NCBI GenBank assembly: GCA_012729765.1
Contig: JAAYCM010000129.1
Coordinates: forward strand, 1 to 47,480
DNA from: Chloroflexota bacterium
Lineage (GTDB): Bacteria; Chloroflexota; Anaerolineae; Aggregatilineales; Aggregatilineaceae
Length of the DNA stretch: 47,480 bases
Direction: 5' to 3'
The notes beneath the pieces are model-generated. The model had not been told where the DNA came from, did no database searches, and was given only the letters and a program-made list of their open reading frames with translations. Positions 9,981 through 17,110 of the stretch are shown piece after piece. Each line of letters starts with the position of its first letter. Position 1 is the first letter of the stretch. The position numbers and the translations under genes were made by a program.

Positions 9981-10571
9981 TCATGAGGGGGAACGCAGCA
10001 CCTGCCACAGCGACGTAACATTTTCGTTGGTTCGATCTTTCTTCAGGGTATAGATCGTGATCGCTTCGAGATGGTAGAGCACGGCGGCCCCGGCGGTGAG
10101 ATAGCCCAGGAGCGGGTAGAATCGGTTGAGCAGCAGGGTGAGCATCAGGAGCAGCACCAGCGAAGAAGTCAGCTTGGCGCTGTAGAGGTGGATGGCGGCG
10201 ACGCTGTGCAGGTAGAAATAGGCGGTGGCGTACATCAGGATCGACGTGATGACCGGGATAATGAACAGGTGAGGGTAATCCGATATGACTCTGGCCAGAT
10301 TGTCCCAGACGAGCCACACGAAGAGCGCCATGCCCGGCAGCCAGATGGCGAGATCGATTACCGTATCCAGCCGCCGCCCCAGGTCGGACTCGATCTGCAA
10401 GCGCCGCGCAACCACACCATCTACGGCGTCCAGTGCCGACTGGGTGGCGAACAGGGCAACGAAGATTTCAGGCTGTTTGAGGAGTCCGGCCAGCACGATA
10501 AACGGCAGGAAGCCCAGCCGGGAGACGGTGATAAGATTGGCGGCTTGCTGGCGCTGAAAAATGCGCGACAT
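9981..10571 (-). CDS. CDP-alcohol phosphatidyltransferase family protein
   Basis: A 196-residue integral membrane enzyme. The family signature D-x2-DG-x2-AR-x8-G-x3-D-x3-D is complete: Asp48, Asp51, Gly52, Ala55, Arg56, Gly65, Asp69 and Asp73. It is followed by four or five hydrophobic segments. Enzymes of this family transfer a phosphatidyl group from CDP-diacylglycerol to glycerol phosphate, inositol phosphate or another alcohol; the acceptor cannot be fixed here. The ATG at 10571 is chosen because AGGGGA lies upstream and the signature then sits at the usual distance from the N-terminus; the open frame extends 58 codons upstream without support. It is divergent from the alpha/beta hydrolase. 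Confidence 0.92.
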   Translation of the reverse strand: MSRIFQRQQAANLITVSRLGFLPFIVLAGLLKQPEIFVALFATQSALDAVDGVVARRLQIESDLGRRLDTVIDLAIWLPGMALFVWLVWDNLARVISDYPHLFIIPVITSILMYATAYFYLHSVAAIHLYSAKLTSSLVLLLMLTLLLNRFYPLLGYLTAGAAVLYHLEAITIYTLKKDRTNENVTSLWQVLRSPS

Positions 10572-10691
10572 AGTACGTCCCCTGTAAGCAATAGCTGCCG
10601 GCCATTCTATACCGGCACGCAGAGGATCACAATCTGGCCTGCCGTGCACCGGGAGACGTGAACTTATACCCAAACATGAAGGATCAGAGCG

Positions 10692-11510
10692 ATGCGGAAC
10701 TTTAGAAAACACGGAAACGCGCCCTGCCGGATCGCGGTGATTCACGGTGGGCCGGGCGCGCCGGGATCAGTCGCGGCGGTGGCCGAAGAACTGGCGGAGT
10801 CCTGGGGTGTGCTGGAGCCGTACCAGACGGCGGACTCGTTGGAAGGGCAGGTCGCGGAGCTGCGAGATACGCTCATGACCCAGGCTGTGCTGCCAGTGGT
10901 GCTGATCGGATGGTCGTGGGGCGCGATGCTGAGCGTTATCGTTGCGGCACGCTATCCCACCCTGGTGCGCAAGCTGATCCTGGTGAGCAGCGGCGTGTAT
11001 GAGGCGCGATACGCTGCCGAAATTCTGCCGACCCGGCTGGCGCGGCTCTCGGACGCGGAACAGCAGGAGATCACGGCGCTGATGAACGGCAGGGACGATC
11101 TGGGTGAGGGAGAACGCGATGCAGCGCTGGCACGTGTCGGGAAGATGTTCAAGACGCGAAGCGATGCCTACGATCCGCTGCCGGACGAGCACGAAGGCGC
11201 GTTCCCGGTGCGGCACGATATTCACGAGCGCGTGTGGGCTGAGGCCGAAGCGCTGCGGCACAGCGGTGAACTGGTTGCGATGGCGCGTGCGATCCGGTGC
11301 CCGGTCGTGGCGCTGCACGGCGACTATGATCCGCACCCGGTCGAGGGCGTGCGGGAGCCGCTGGCACGAGTCGTGCGCGACTTCCGGCTGATTGTGATCG
11401 AAAAGTGTGGGCACTATCCCTGGCTCGAACGCCAGGCACGCGACACGTTTTTCGCTGTACTGCGCCGCGAGTTAGGAGAGCAGGTCCTGGACCCAGCCGA
11501 GCGAGAGTGA
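10692..11510 (+). CDS. Alpha/beta-fold hydrolase
   Basis: A 272-residue alpha/beta hydrolase. The oxyanion-hole motif HGGPG is at residues 18-22, the nucleophile elbow GWSWG gives Ser75, and the acid and base are likely Asp211 or Asp213 (HGDYDPHP) and His241 (KCGHYPW), so the triad is complete. HGGPG is common in prolyl iminopeptidase relatives, but a lid domain of that group is not evident. The substrate is unknown. Its last 39 bases overlap the end of the convergent VTT-domain gene, an overlap within coding sequence on both strands. Confidence 0.9.
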   Translation: MRNFRKHGNAPCRIAVIHGGPGAPGSVAAVAEELAESWGVLEPYQTADSLEGQVAELRDTLMTQAVLPVVLIGWSWGAMLSVIVAARYPTLVRKLILVSSGVYEARYAAEILPTRLARLSDAEQQEITALMNGRDDLGEGERDAALARVGKMFKTRSDAYDPLPDEHEGAFPVRHDIHERVWAEAEALRHSGELVAMARAIRCPVVALHGDYDPHPVEGVREPLARVVRDFRLIVIEKCGHYPWLERQARDTFFAVLRRELGEQVLDPAERE

Positions 11511-12047
11511 TCCGGCCAGGGCGATGCAGGTGGCCTGGATGCTCTTGCCGCAGAAGGTGACGCCCAGGAAGCGCCAGATCGACATGCGTCCCGCCCCGGC
11601 CAGGACGCCCGCCAGGTCGAAGATCGGATTGGGGATGACGCTCAGCACGAAGACCGTCAGCGGGCCGTTGCGCTGCATCCAGCCGCGCAGCCGCTCGCCG
11701 AGCGCCGTATCTTCGAACATGACGAGGCCGCCGTAGCCGGTCAGGTAGCCGGTGATCTCGCCCAGCGTCGCGCCGGCGGCTGCCGAGAGGCCGATCAGCA
11801 GTGGGTGCAGGCTGCTGCCCAACGCAAAGACAAAAACCAGGCCGGGGGCAGGCAGCACCAGGGTCGCGTTGCTGAGCAGCATGATCAGGAAGGCCCCGAA
11901 GTATCCCAGCGCTTTTAGCTCGTGCATCCGGTCGCGGTTGAGAACGATCGCGGCGGTGATGACGATCACCAACAGCAGCGCCAGGATGCGCAGGATGCGA
12001 GTTGGGCGAACTGTGGATGTTACGTGAATGCGGCTGACCTTATCCAT
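11472..12047 (-). CDS. VTT-domain (DedA/TVP38-like) membrane protein
   Basis: A 191-residue integral membrane protein with about five hydrophobic segments, the first at residues 20-37. The VTT/SNARE-associated core is seen as GYFGAFLIMLLSNATLVLPAPG, the following GLSAAAGATLGEITGYLTGY, and VLSVIPNPIFDLAGVLAG. DedA and TVP38 proteins are thought to move lipid carriers or phospholipids across the inner membrane. The 3' end overlaps the alpha/beta hydrolase by 39 bases in convergent orientation. It lies downstream of uridine kinase on the same strand with a 110-base gap. Confidence 0.88.
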   Translation of the reverse strand: MDKVSRIHVTSTVRPTRILRILALLLVIVITAAIVLNRDRMHELKALGYFGAFLIMLLSNATLVLPAPGLVFVFALGSSLHPLLIGLSAAAGATLGEITGYLTGYGGLVMFEDTALGERLRGWMQRNGPLTVFVLSVIPNPIFDLAGVLAGAGRMSIWRFLGVTFCGKSIQATCIALAGSLSLGWVQDLLS

Positions 12048-12157
12048 CGCTGCCCCGCAAAGTGCTGCAATGCAACACTCATAGTCTACTATAGAACCCG
12101 CTTACTATACTTACGATACGCAAACCATCCCGATCGGGTAGCGGTATGTCGGGCGGC

Positions 12158-12820
12158 TTAGCCGGAAGAATCGGTCGAACGCTGGTTGGGGCGTTCGAGC
12201 AGGCTGCGAATGCGCGCCGCCACCATCTCGATGGCGACCAGATTCTTTCCACCTTCGGGGATGATCACGTCAGCGTAGCGCTTACTCGGCTCGACGAAAT
12301 CGAGGTGCATGGGGCGCACGCTGTTGAGATACTGGTCGATGACCGATTCGACGGTGCGCCCGCGCTCGCTGATGTCGCGCGCGAGCCGCCGGATGAAGCG
12401 GATATCGGCATCGGTATCGACAAAAATCCGCACGTCGAACAGCTTGCGCAACTCCGGCTCGGCAAACACCAGGATGCCTTCGACCAGGATGATCGGCTGG
12501 GGCTGGACGATACGCACCTGAGCGGTGCGGCAGTAGGTAGTGAAATCGTAGACCGGGACCTCGGCTGCCTGCCAGCGCTTGAGCTGCCGGATATGCTCGA
12601 TCAGCAGCGGCGTTTCGAGCGAGTCGGGGTGGTCAAAGTTGATCAGCCCGTCATGCGACGGGGGGATATCGTGGATGTCTTTGTAGTAGGAGTCATGTTC
12701 CAGGTAGGCGATATGCTCGGTCCCAACGCGGTCGAGAATCGCCGTGGAGACGGTCGTCTTACCTGAGCCTGATCCCCCGGCAACACCGATCGTTACCGGG
12801 GCGGGTGGGGTGGTTGACAT
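12158..12820 (-). CDS. udk: Uridine kinase
   Basis: A 220-residue P-loop kinase of the uridine kinase/phosphoribulokinase family, phosphorylating uridine and cytidine for pyrimidine salvage. The Walker A motif GGSGSGKTT lies near residues 14-22. The family segments LEHDSYYKD, NFDHPDS, YDFTTYCR and the lid-like RDISERGRT are all present, and length fits bacterial Udk. The ATG at 12820 is preferred over a GTG-type extension because GGAAAGG lies upstream and the P-loop then falls at the normal position. It begins only 24 bases after the terminator of the upstream tRNA gene, leaving little space for an independent promoter. Confidence 0.95.
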   Translation of the reverse strand: MSTTPPAPVTIGVAGGSGSGKTTVSTAILDRVGTEHIAYLEHDSYYKDIHDIPPSHDGLINFDHPDSLETPLLIEHIRQLKRWQAAEVPVYDFTTYCRTAQVRIVQPQPIILVEGILVFAEPELRKLFDVRIFVDTDADIRFIRRLARDISERGRTVESVIDQYLNSVRPMHLDFVEPSKRYADVIIPEGGKNLVAIEMVAARIRSLLERPNQRSTDSSG

Positions 12821-12841
12821 GCACACACCTTTCCGCCTTAA

Positions 12842-12877
12842 TAAAAGAAATGCCCACAGTATCAAACAACTGGGGCA
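12842..12877 (-). terminator. Terminator of the tRNA-Thr gene
   Basis: On the minus strand TGCCCCAGT pairs with ACTG(T)GGGCA with one bulged base (12851-12859 and 12869-12877), followed by TTTCTTTTAT. It lies directly after the tRNA and before udk. Confidence 0.8.
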
Positions 12878-12884
12878 CTCAGTG

Positions 12885-12957
12885 AGCCACCCATGAGAGT
12901 TGAACTCATAACCTAACGCTTACGAAGCGTTTGCTCTGCCTATTGAGCTAGGGTGGC
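12885..12957 (-). tRNA. tRNA-Thr, anticodon CGT
   Basis: A complete 73-base cloverleaf. The acceptor arms GCCACCC/GGGTGGC pair perfectly, the D arm is GCTC/GAGC, the anticodon stem AACGC/GCGTT encloses the loop TTCGTAA with anticodon CGT, and the T arm is ATGAG-TTCAACT-CTCAT. The discriminator base is T. CCA is not encoded. It reads threonine codon ACG. Confidence 0.97.
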
Positions 12958-12970
12958 GTGACTATAGGGC

Positions 12971-12999
12971 ATTATAGCAAGTTGGGCGGGGTGTGACAA
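12971..12999 (-). promoter_or_regulatory. Promoter of tRNA-Thr
   Basis: On the minus strand TTGTCA (12999-12994) and a perfect TATAAT (12976-12971) are 17 bases apart, 13 bases before the mature tRNA 5' end. This is the clearest sigma-70-type promoter in the window. Confidence 0.85.
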
Positions 13000-13148
13000 G
13001 ATCGAATTTTGACCCTCTGAGCGACTGATCCGGCTTCACCGAGGGCTGGATCAGCGTTGAAGCGTCACCTGGGTAAAGCCGGTGATCGTTCTGTATAATT
13101 GGCTTGTGCCTGATTGTGTTCTGGCTGGTTCACCCCTGAGAGGTTCAA

Positions 13149-14180
13149 GTGAAGATCGTTTTATATGAGAATGAATCCCTGTTCGTGGAGATTTGTGAAG
13201 AATGGCACGATCTTCTGGCGGACAGCACGGCGAATCAGATTTTTCTGACCTGTACCTGGCAAGCCAGCTGGTGGGAAGCCTACCATCCGGGCCAGATTTG
13301 CGCGCTGGCCCTGCGTGATGAGACGACCGGACGGCTGGTCGGGCTGGCCCCCTGGTTTGTCGAGACGCTGCTCGACGGCACACGCATCGTGCGCGCGATC
13401 GGGTGTGTGGATGTGACGGATTACCTGGAAGTGATCGCGCGGCGGGGCTATGAGCAGGCCGTGTTCGACGCGCTGGCGGCGCATGTGGCGGCGCACCGCG
13501 AGCACTTCGACGAGGTGCGCCTGTGCAACGTTCCGGAGCAGTCATCTACGCTGGCGCTGCTGCCGGCGGCGTTGGAGCAGAACGGGCTGCCGGTGACGGT
13601 CAACCTGCAAGAGGTGTGCCCGATCATCGTCCTGCCGGAGCTGTGGGAAGACTATTTCGCGCTGCTCAGCAAAAAGCACCGTCACGAGCTGCGCCGCAAG
13701 CTGCGCCGGGCCAGCGGCGGGCCGAACGAGCGAGTAGACTGGTATATCGTCGGGCCGGAGCACGATCTGAGCACGGAGCTGGAACGTTTTTTGCGCCTGA
13801 TGCGGCAGAGCCACCCGACCAAAGCCGCTTTTCTGGATGAGGCGGGTAACGAGACATTTTTCCGGCTGATGGTCCCACGTATGGCGGAGCGCGGCTGGCT
13901 GCAGCTCGCCTTCCTGACCATCAACGGCGAGGCGGTGGCGTCCTATCTCAACTTCGACTATGCCAACCGGGTCGTGGTCTACAATTCCGGTATGAATCCC
14001 GACGCGCACGGCGGGCTGAGCGCGGGGATCGTGCTGCTGGCGCGGCTGATCGAGCACGCGATCGCCGAGCGGCGCGAGGTGTTCGACTTCTTACGCGGCG
14101 ACGAGCAGTATAAGTATCACATGGGCGGGACCGACACGAAGGTCTTTCAGATTGTGGTGGGTGCGGTCGCACCGGCCTAG
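13149..14180 (+). CDS. GNAT acetyltransferase, CelD/BioF2-like
   Basis: A 343-residue protein of the double-GNAT type related to CelD/BioF2 and FemAB. It shows the N-terminal TWQASWWEAY and LAPWFVE features, a central basic KKHRHELRRKLRR segment, and the C-terminal GNAT core with LAFLTINGEAVASYLNFDY and the terminal FDFLRGDEQYKYHMG motif that is diagnostic of the group. These enzymes acylate or aminoacylate envelope precursors, polysaccharides or cellulose-related glycans; the acceptor is unknown here. A TATAAT box at 13094-13099 precedes it. It is a single-gene unit ending at a convergent hairpin. Confidence 0.88.
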   Translation: MKIVLYENESLFVEICEEWHDLLADSTANQIFLTCTWQASWWEAYHPGQICALALRDETTGRLVGLAPWFVETLLDGTRIVRAIGCVDVTDYLEVIARRGYEQAVFDALAAHVAAHREHFDEVRLCNVPEQSSTLALLPAALEQNGLPVTVNLQEVCPIIVLPELWEDYFALLSKKHRHELRRKLRRASGGPNERVDWYIVGPEHDLSTELERFLRLMRQSHPTKAAFLDEAGNETFFRLMVPRMAERGWLQLAFLTINGEAVASYLNFDYANRVVVYNSGMNPDAHGGLSAGIVLLARLIEHAIAERREVFDFLRGDEQYKYHMGGTDTKVFQIVVGAVAPA

Positions 14181-14185
14181 AGGAC

Positions 14186-14228
14186 GCGCTGGGTGAGGGG
14201 GACGACCACAATCGTCCCCACGCAGCGC
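14186..14228. terminator. Large hairpin between convergent genes
   Basis: An outer stem GCGCTG/CAGCGC and an inner perfect 8-bp stem GGGGACGA/TCGTCCCC with loop CCACAA. No T tract follows on either side, so a terminator role is likely only from its convergent position. Confidence 0.4.
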
Positions 14229-14243
14229 CCAATGAGATCGGCG

Positions 14244-14564
14244 TCAGCCCCCGTAGGAATTGACGGTGTTGATGGTTTCGGCGTCGATGTAGGGCCGGTG
14301 CTCTTCCATGGCCAGCCCCTCGGCCTCGGAAATCATCGTCTGGCCGTGATAGTAGAGCACATCGTTGAAGGCGTCGTAGCGGTAGCGCCGTTCAACCCAG
14401 CCGTAGCGCGGATGGTAGAAGACGGTCATGAAGCGCAGGAACTCGTCTTTCTCGTCGGCAAGCTCTTCGATCAGCCAGACCGGCGCGTACTGCTCCATGT
14501 GCGGGCGCACCTTCACGTCCCGTTTGCGGCGCATTTCTTTGACTTTCTCGGACTTCGGCGGCAT
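14244..14564 (-). CDS. Uncharacterised 106-residue protein
   Basis: A small, charged, soluble protein of no family I recognise. The N-terminus is very basic (KSEKVKEMRRKRDVKVRP), followed by an acidic stretch (EELADEKDEF) and an aromatic-rich region (YHPRYGWVERRYRYDAF). A strong AGAGAGGTG ribosome site lies before the ATG at 14564, so the start there is preferred over a longer frame to 14675. It is probably monocistronic and convergent with the acetyltransferase. The Tyr and Trp content suggests a folded domain rather than a spurious frame. Confidence 0.7.
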   Translation of the reverse strand: MPPKSEKVKEMRRKRDVKVRPHMEQYAPVWLIEELADEKDEFLRFMTVFYHPRYGWVERRYRYDAFNDVLYYHGQTMISEAEGLAMEEHRPYIDAETINTVNSYGG

Positions 14565-14704
14565 CTGAACACCTCTCTGCTGTGTGCCCGGATTTTCTCT
14601 TATGCACAGTATCAATTCTAGTCGATCCTTCCGGCGGAAGGTAGTGCAAAAGTGCACAGACCAGGCAGGCCGCAAACCGGCGTGTTCGGTTATAATGCAT
14701 CCTA

Positions 14705-16600
14705 ATGGTTAGATTGAGCAAAGACGCGCGAGGTGGGATGCCAGCACAACCGGAAATAGGAATGTTCCGCCCGGTGGTGGTGCCGGGCGGGCGCGGCGCG
14801 CGGATGACGGTGCGCTTGCAGTTCCCGCGCACCCTGGTCGATGACCGCACCTACGATCTGGCGCACACCGCACAGGGGGTCGAGCGGGTGCGGGCGATGG
14901 GCTGTAACTGGGCCTTGCTGGTGGCGAGCTGGGGCTTCCCGCCGGAGATCGAGGATGTGGACCGGCGGGTTTTTCAGCGCGCGGTGCAGCTCTATCAGGC
15001 GGCAGGGATTCGCGTGTGCGGCGGGGTGCAGGTGGCGACCTGCGTGGCACAGGGGTCCTACCAGGAGCGGGGCTGGTACGCGCTCGATCCCTGGGGCCAC
15101 CGCATCCCCTACGACCGCGATCGCTTCTGGACCTGCTGGCACGATCCGGAATGGTCGGCGGAAGTCGAGCGCGCGATCCGGGACGTGATCGAGGCCGGGG
15201 CGGACGGCGTGTGGTTTGCCGGCCCCTGGGGCCTGCACACGGTCTGTCCAGACGCACGCTGCCAGCCCGCCGACGGTGGGAAGACGGGCGAACCGGGCGA
15301 CTCTCCACCGGGCGACACGCGTCCTGAGATGGGGCAGGGCGAGATGATCGCGCAGCGGGTGGGGGCATGGGCCGCCTATGCGCGTGAGCAGCGGCCCGAT
15401 TTGTTGATCGCGGCACAGCTTGACTCTTCAGACAGCGCGTTGGATGGAGAAGTCTGGAGTCAGGTACAGGTTGCCGCGCCGGACCTGATCCTGCTCGACG
15501 GTGAGCTGCCCCGGCTGGGGTCGGGCTGGCAGATGGCGCAGCCGGTTACGGTCGTGGGGCAGAAGGCTCCAGCAGCCAGGGGGATTGGTGCGCCCACACC
15601 GCGCGGCGAAAACTCCGATGCTCCGGCGCGGCGCTGGCTCGTCGGAATGGCCGAAGCGTGTGCGTTGGGCAGCGTGCCGGTGATCAGCGCGGCAGGGCTG
15701 CGGCACGCGCACACCTGGACACTGCTTCTGGCCGAGGTGTTCGAAGGACAGCGGCAGGCGATCGGACACCTGAACACGTGGCTGGAGAAGCAGGGCGGGT
15801 GGCTGGCCGGGCGACAGGCGTTTGGGCCGCTGGCGGTGCTGTGGCCGGGCCGAGACAGCACCAGAGAGACCGCCCTGGCGCGTGAATCCTTTGAGGCGGC
15901 ATGCCGGACGCTGATCGAGCACGGACTGCCGCTACGCGTCGTGGGACCGGAAGGCGATTGGGCGGGCGTGCAAACCCTGATCGCGCCGCCGGGTGGTGGG
16001 GCTGGGCTGGATGACCGGCTGCGGGCGTGGGCGGCGCAGGGCGGGCGCCTGATCGCCTTGCAGCAGGCACGCCCCGGCGGTGATGCTGCCCCGGTTTGGG
16101 CTGAATTTCCAACGGCCCGCCGGACGAGGCGGCGCTGGTCACCGTTTCGCCGGGCGCGCTACCGGCTGCACCTGACAACACGGCGGCTGTATTACACCCA
16201 CGACGCGGCGCGCTTTCTGCTGCGGCGGCTGGGCTGGCGGCCCCACTCTCGCGCGGGCACACGTCAAGCCATACCCTCAGTGGACTTGCAGCGGGAACTG
16301 GTCGAGGCGGTCGGGTGCGACTTCGGGCCGAGGGCCGAGGCAGATGGCCCCGTGCTGCTGACCATGTGGCGCGGCCCGCACGGCGGCGAACAGTGGCATC
16401 TGGTTAATTATGCCGATGCGCCGCAGCGTGTCACGCTTCACGCGCCGCAGTTTGTCTCCGGCTGGGTGATCGCACCCGAAGAGCGGGAAGCCGTCAAGGT
16501 ATTTGGTAACGAGCTGATGGTGACGGTGGATGTGTATAAGGTGCTGCGCCTGCAGGAAAAACATGAGGCCGGAGCAGAAAACCCCGGCCTGAAACACTAA
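14705..16600 (+). CDS. Putative TIM-barrel glycosidase-like protein
   Basis: A protein of up to 631 residues with no confident family. The N-terminal half resembles a hydrolase barrel: FPRTLVDDRTYDLA, then a VASWGFPPEIEDVD strand-helix unit and a barrel-like DVIEAGADGVWFAGPWG segment with Cys-containing HTVCPDARC. The second half has a LRAWAAQGGRLIAL unit like a glutamine-amidotransferase-type domain in beta-galactosidase trimerisation regions, and a C-terminal all-beta WHLVNYADAPQRVTLH module. This organisation resembles glycoside hydrolases that act on plant or microbial glycans, but no catalytic pair was identified. The start is uncertain: 14705 is nine bases after a TATAAT, and ATGs at 14738 and 14762 are alternatives. 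The gene is monocistronic. Confidence 0.75.
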   Translation: MVRLSKDARGGMPAQPEIGMFRPVVVPGGRGARMTVRLQFPRTLVDDRTYDLAHTAQGVERVRAMGCNWALLVASWGFPPEIEDVDRRVFQRAVQLYQAAGIRVCGGVQVATCVAQGSYQERGWYALDPWGHRIPYDRDRFWTCWHDPEWSAEVERAIRDVIEAGADGVWFAGPWGLHTVCPDARCQPADGGKTGEPGDSPPGDTRPEMGQGEMIAQRVGAWAAYAREQRPDLLIAAQLDSSDSALDGEVWSQVQVAAPDLILLDGELPRLGSGWQMAQPVTVVGQKAPAARGIGAPTPRGENSDAPARRWLVGMAEACALGSVPVISAAGLRHAHTWTLLLAEVFEGQRQAIGHLNTWLEKQGGWLAGRQAFGPLAVLWPGRDSTRETALARESFEAACRTLIEHGLPLRVVGPEGDWAGVQTLIAPPGGGAGLDDRLRAWAAQGGRLIALQQARPGGDAAPVWAEFPTARRTRRRWSPFRRARYRLHLTTRRLYYTHDAARFLLRRLGWRPHSRAGTRQAIPSVDLQRELVEAVGCDFGPRAEADGPVLLTMWRGPHGGEQWHLVNYADAPQRVTLHAPQFVSGWVIAPEEREAVKVFGNELMVTVDVYKVLRLQEKHEAGAENPGLKH

Positions 16601-16643
16601 GTTTGGACTAAAGATTATTTCGTTCTCGATGAGGTGCGCGACG

Positions 16644-16880
16644 TTAGCTTCCCGAACGAGATGATGTGGTCCCGGCCTGGGCGGTGGGAAGCCCGGTAGC
16701 GGGTTGGGGCGAAAACTGTAGGGCCACAACCTGATCATCCACGATCTGGAGATAGGCTCCGGCACGAACCAGAAGCTCGGGACGGGTATAGAAGCGGCGT
16801 ACCTTGCGATTGACGGCGACATCAACCCAGCCACGTCCTACACGGATCACCCGACCAATCTTTACACGGCCTGTTTCCAT
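16644..16880 (-). CDS. Uncharacterised small protein, possibly a beta-barrel domain
   Basis: A 78-residue protein. Residues 5-54 alternate basic and hydrophobic residues in strand-like runs (VKIGRVIRVGRGWVDVAV, RRFYTRPELLVRAG, YLQIVDDQVVALQF), suggesting a small beta barrel; the last 20 residues are low-complexity Ala/Thr/Ser. The start is well supported by AAGGAG nine bases upstream. The gene faces purB across an AT-rich 230-base region and converges with the TIM-barrel gene. It could bind nucleic acid through an OB- or KOW-like fold, but this is only shape inference. Confidence 0.65.
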   Translation of the reverse strand: METGRVKIGRVIRVGRGWVDVAVNRKVRRFYTRPELLVRAGAYLQIVDDQVVALQFSPQPATGLPTAQAGTTSSRSGS

Positions 16881-17030
16881 CGGGCTGCTCCTTCGTGTCA
16901 GTAAAGCAATACAATAATGGTGTGTTGAATTGTGCGAGCCAATGACGGTCTGGGAGTGAAGGTTTGCCTGTTATTTTTATAACATTTTTACACTAACTGT
17001 ATTGAAACATTAGTCATTCTGTAGAGTCAA

Positions 17031-17062
17031 TATAATCGATTCTGAAGTTGTCTCTTTCAGAA
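17031..17062 (+). promoter_or_regulatory. -10 box and inverted repeat upstream of purB
   Basis: A perfect TATAAT (17031-17036) in an AT-rich region has no good -35 at 17 bases. Just after it, TTCTGAA (17040-17046) and TTCAGAA (17056-17062) form a 7-bp perfect inverted repeat spaced by nine bases, placed where a repressor would block initiation or an RNA hairpin would form. Confidence 0.45.
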
Positions 17063-17110
17063 CTATGCACCCCTTCGAATGGGAATACGGTACTACCGGA
17101 GAGCGAACAT

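Noticed and set aside
9769..10317. 182-codon minus-strand frame over the T-box and CDP-alcohol gene
   Set aside because: It runs out of frame through the phosphatidyltransferase and the T-box, with no ribosome site or family features.
14691..14696. TATAAT upstream of the TIM-barrel gene as a promoter
   Set aside because: The -35 position is GC-rich and unlike the consensus, and initiation would fall on the ATG; left only as a note on the uncertain start.
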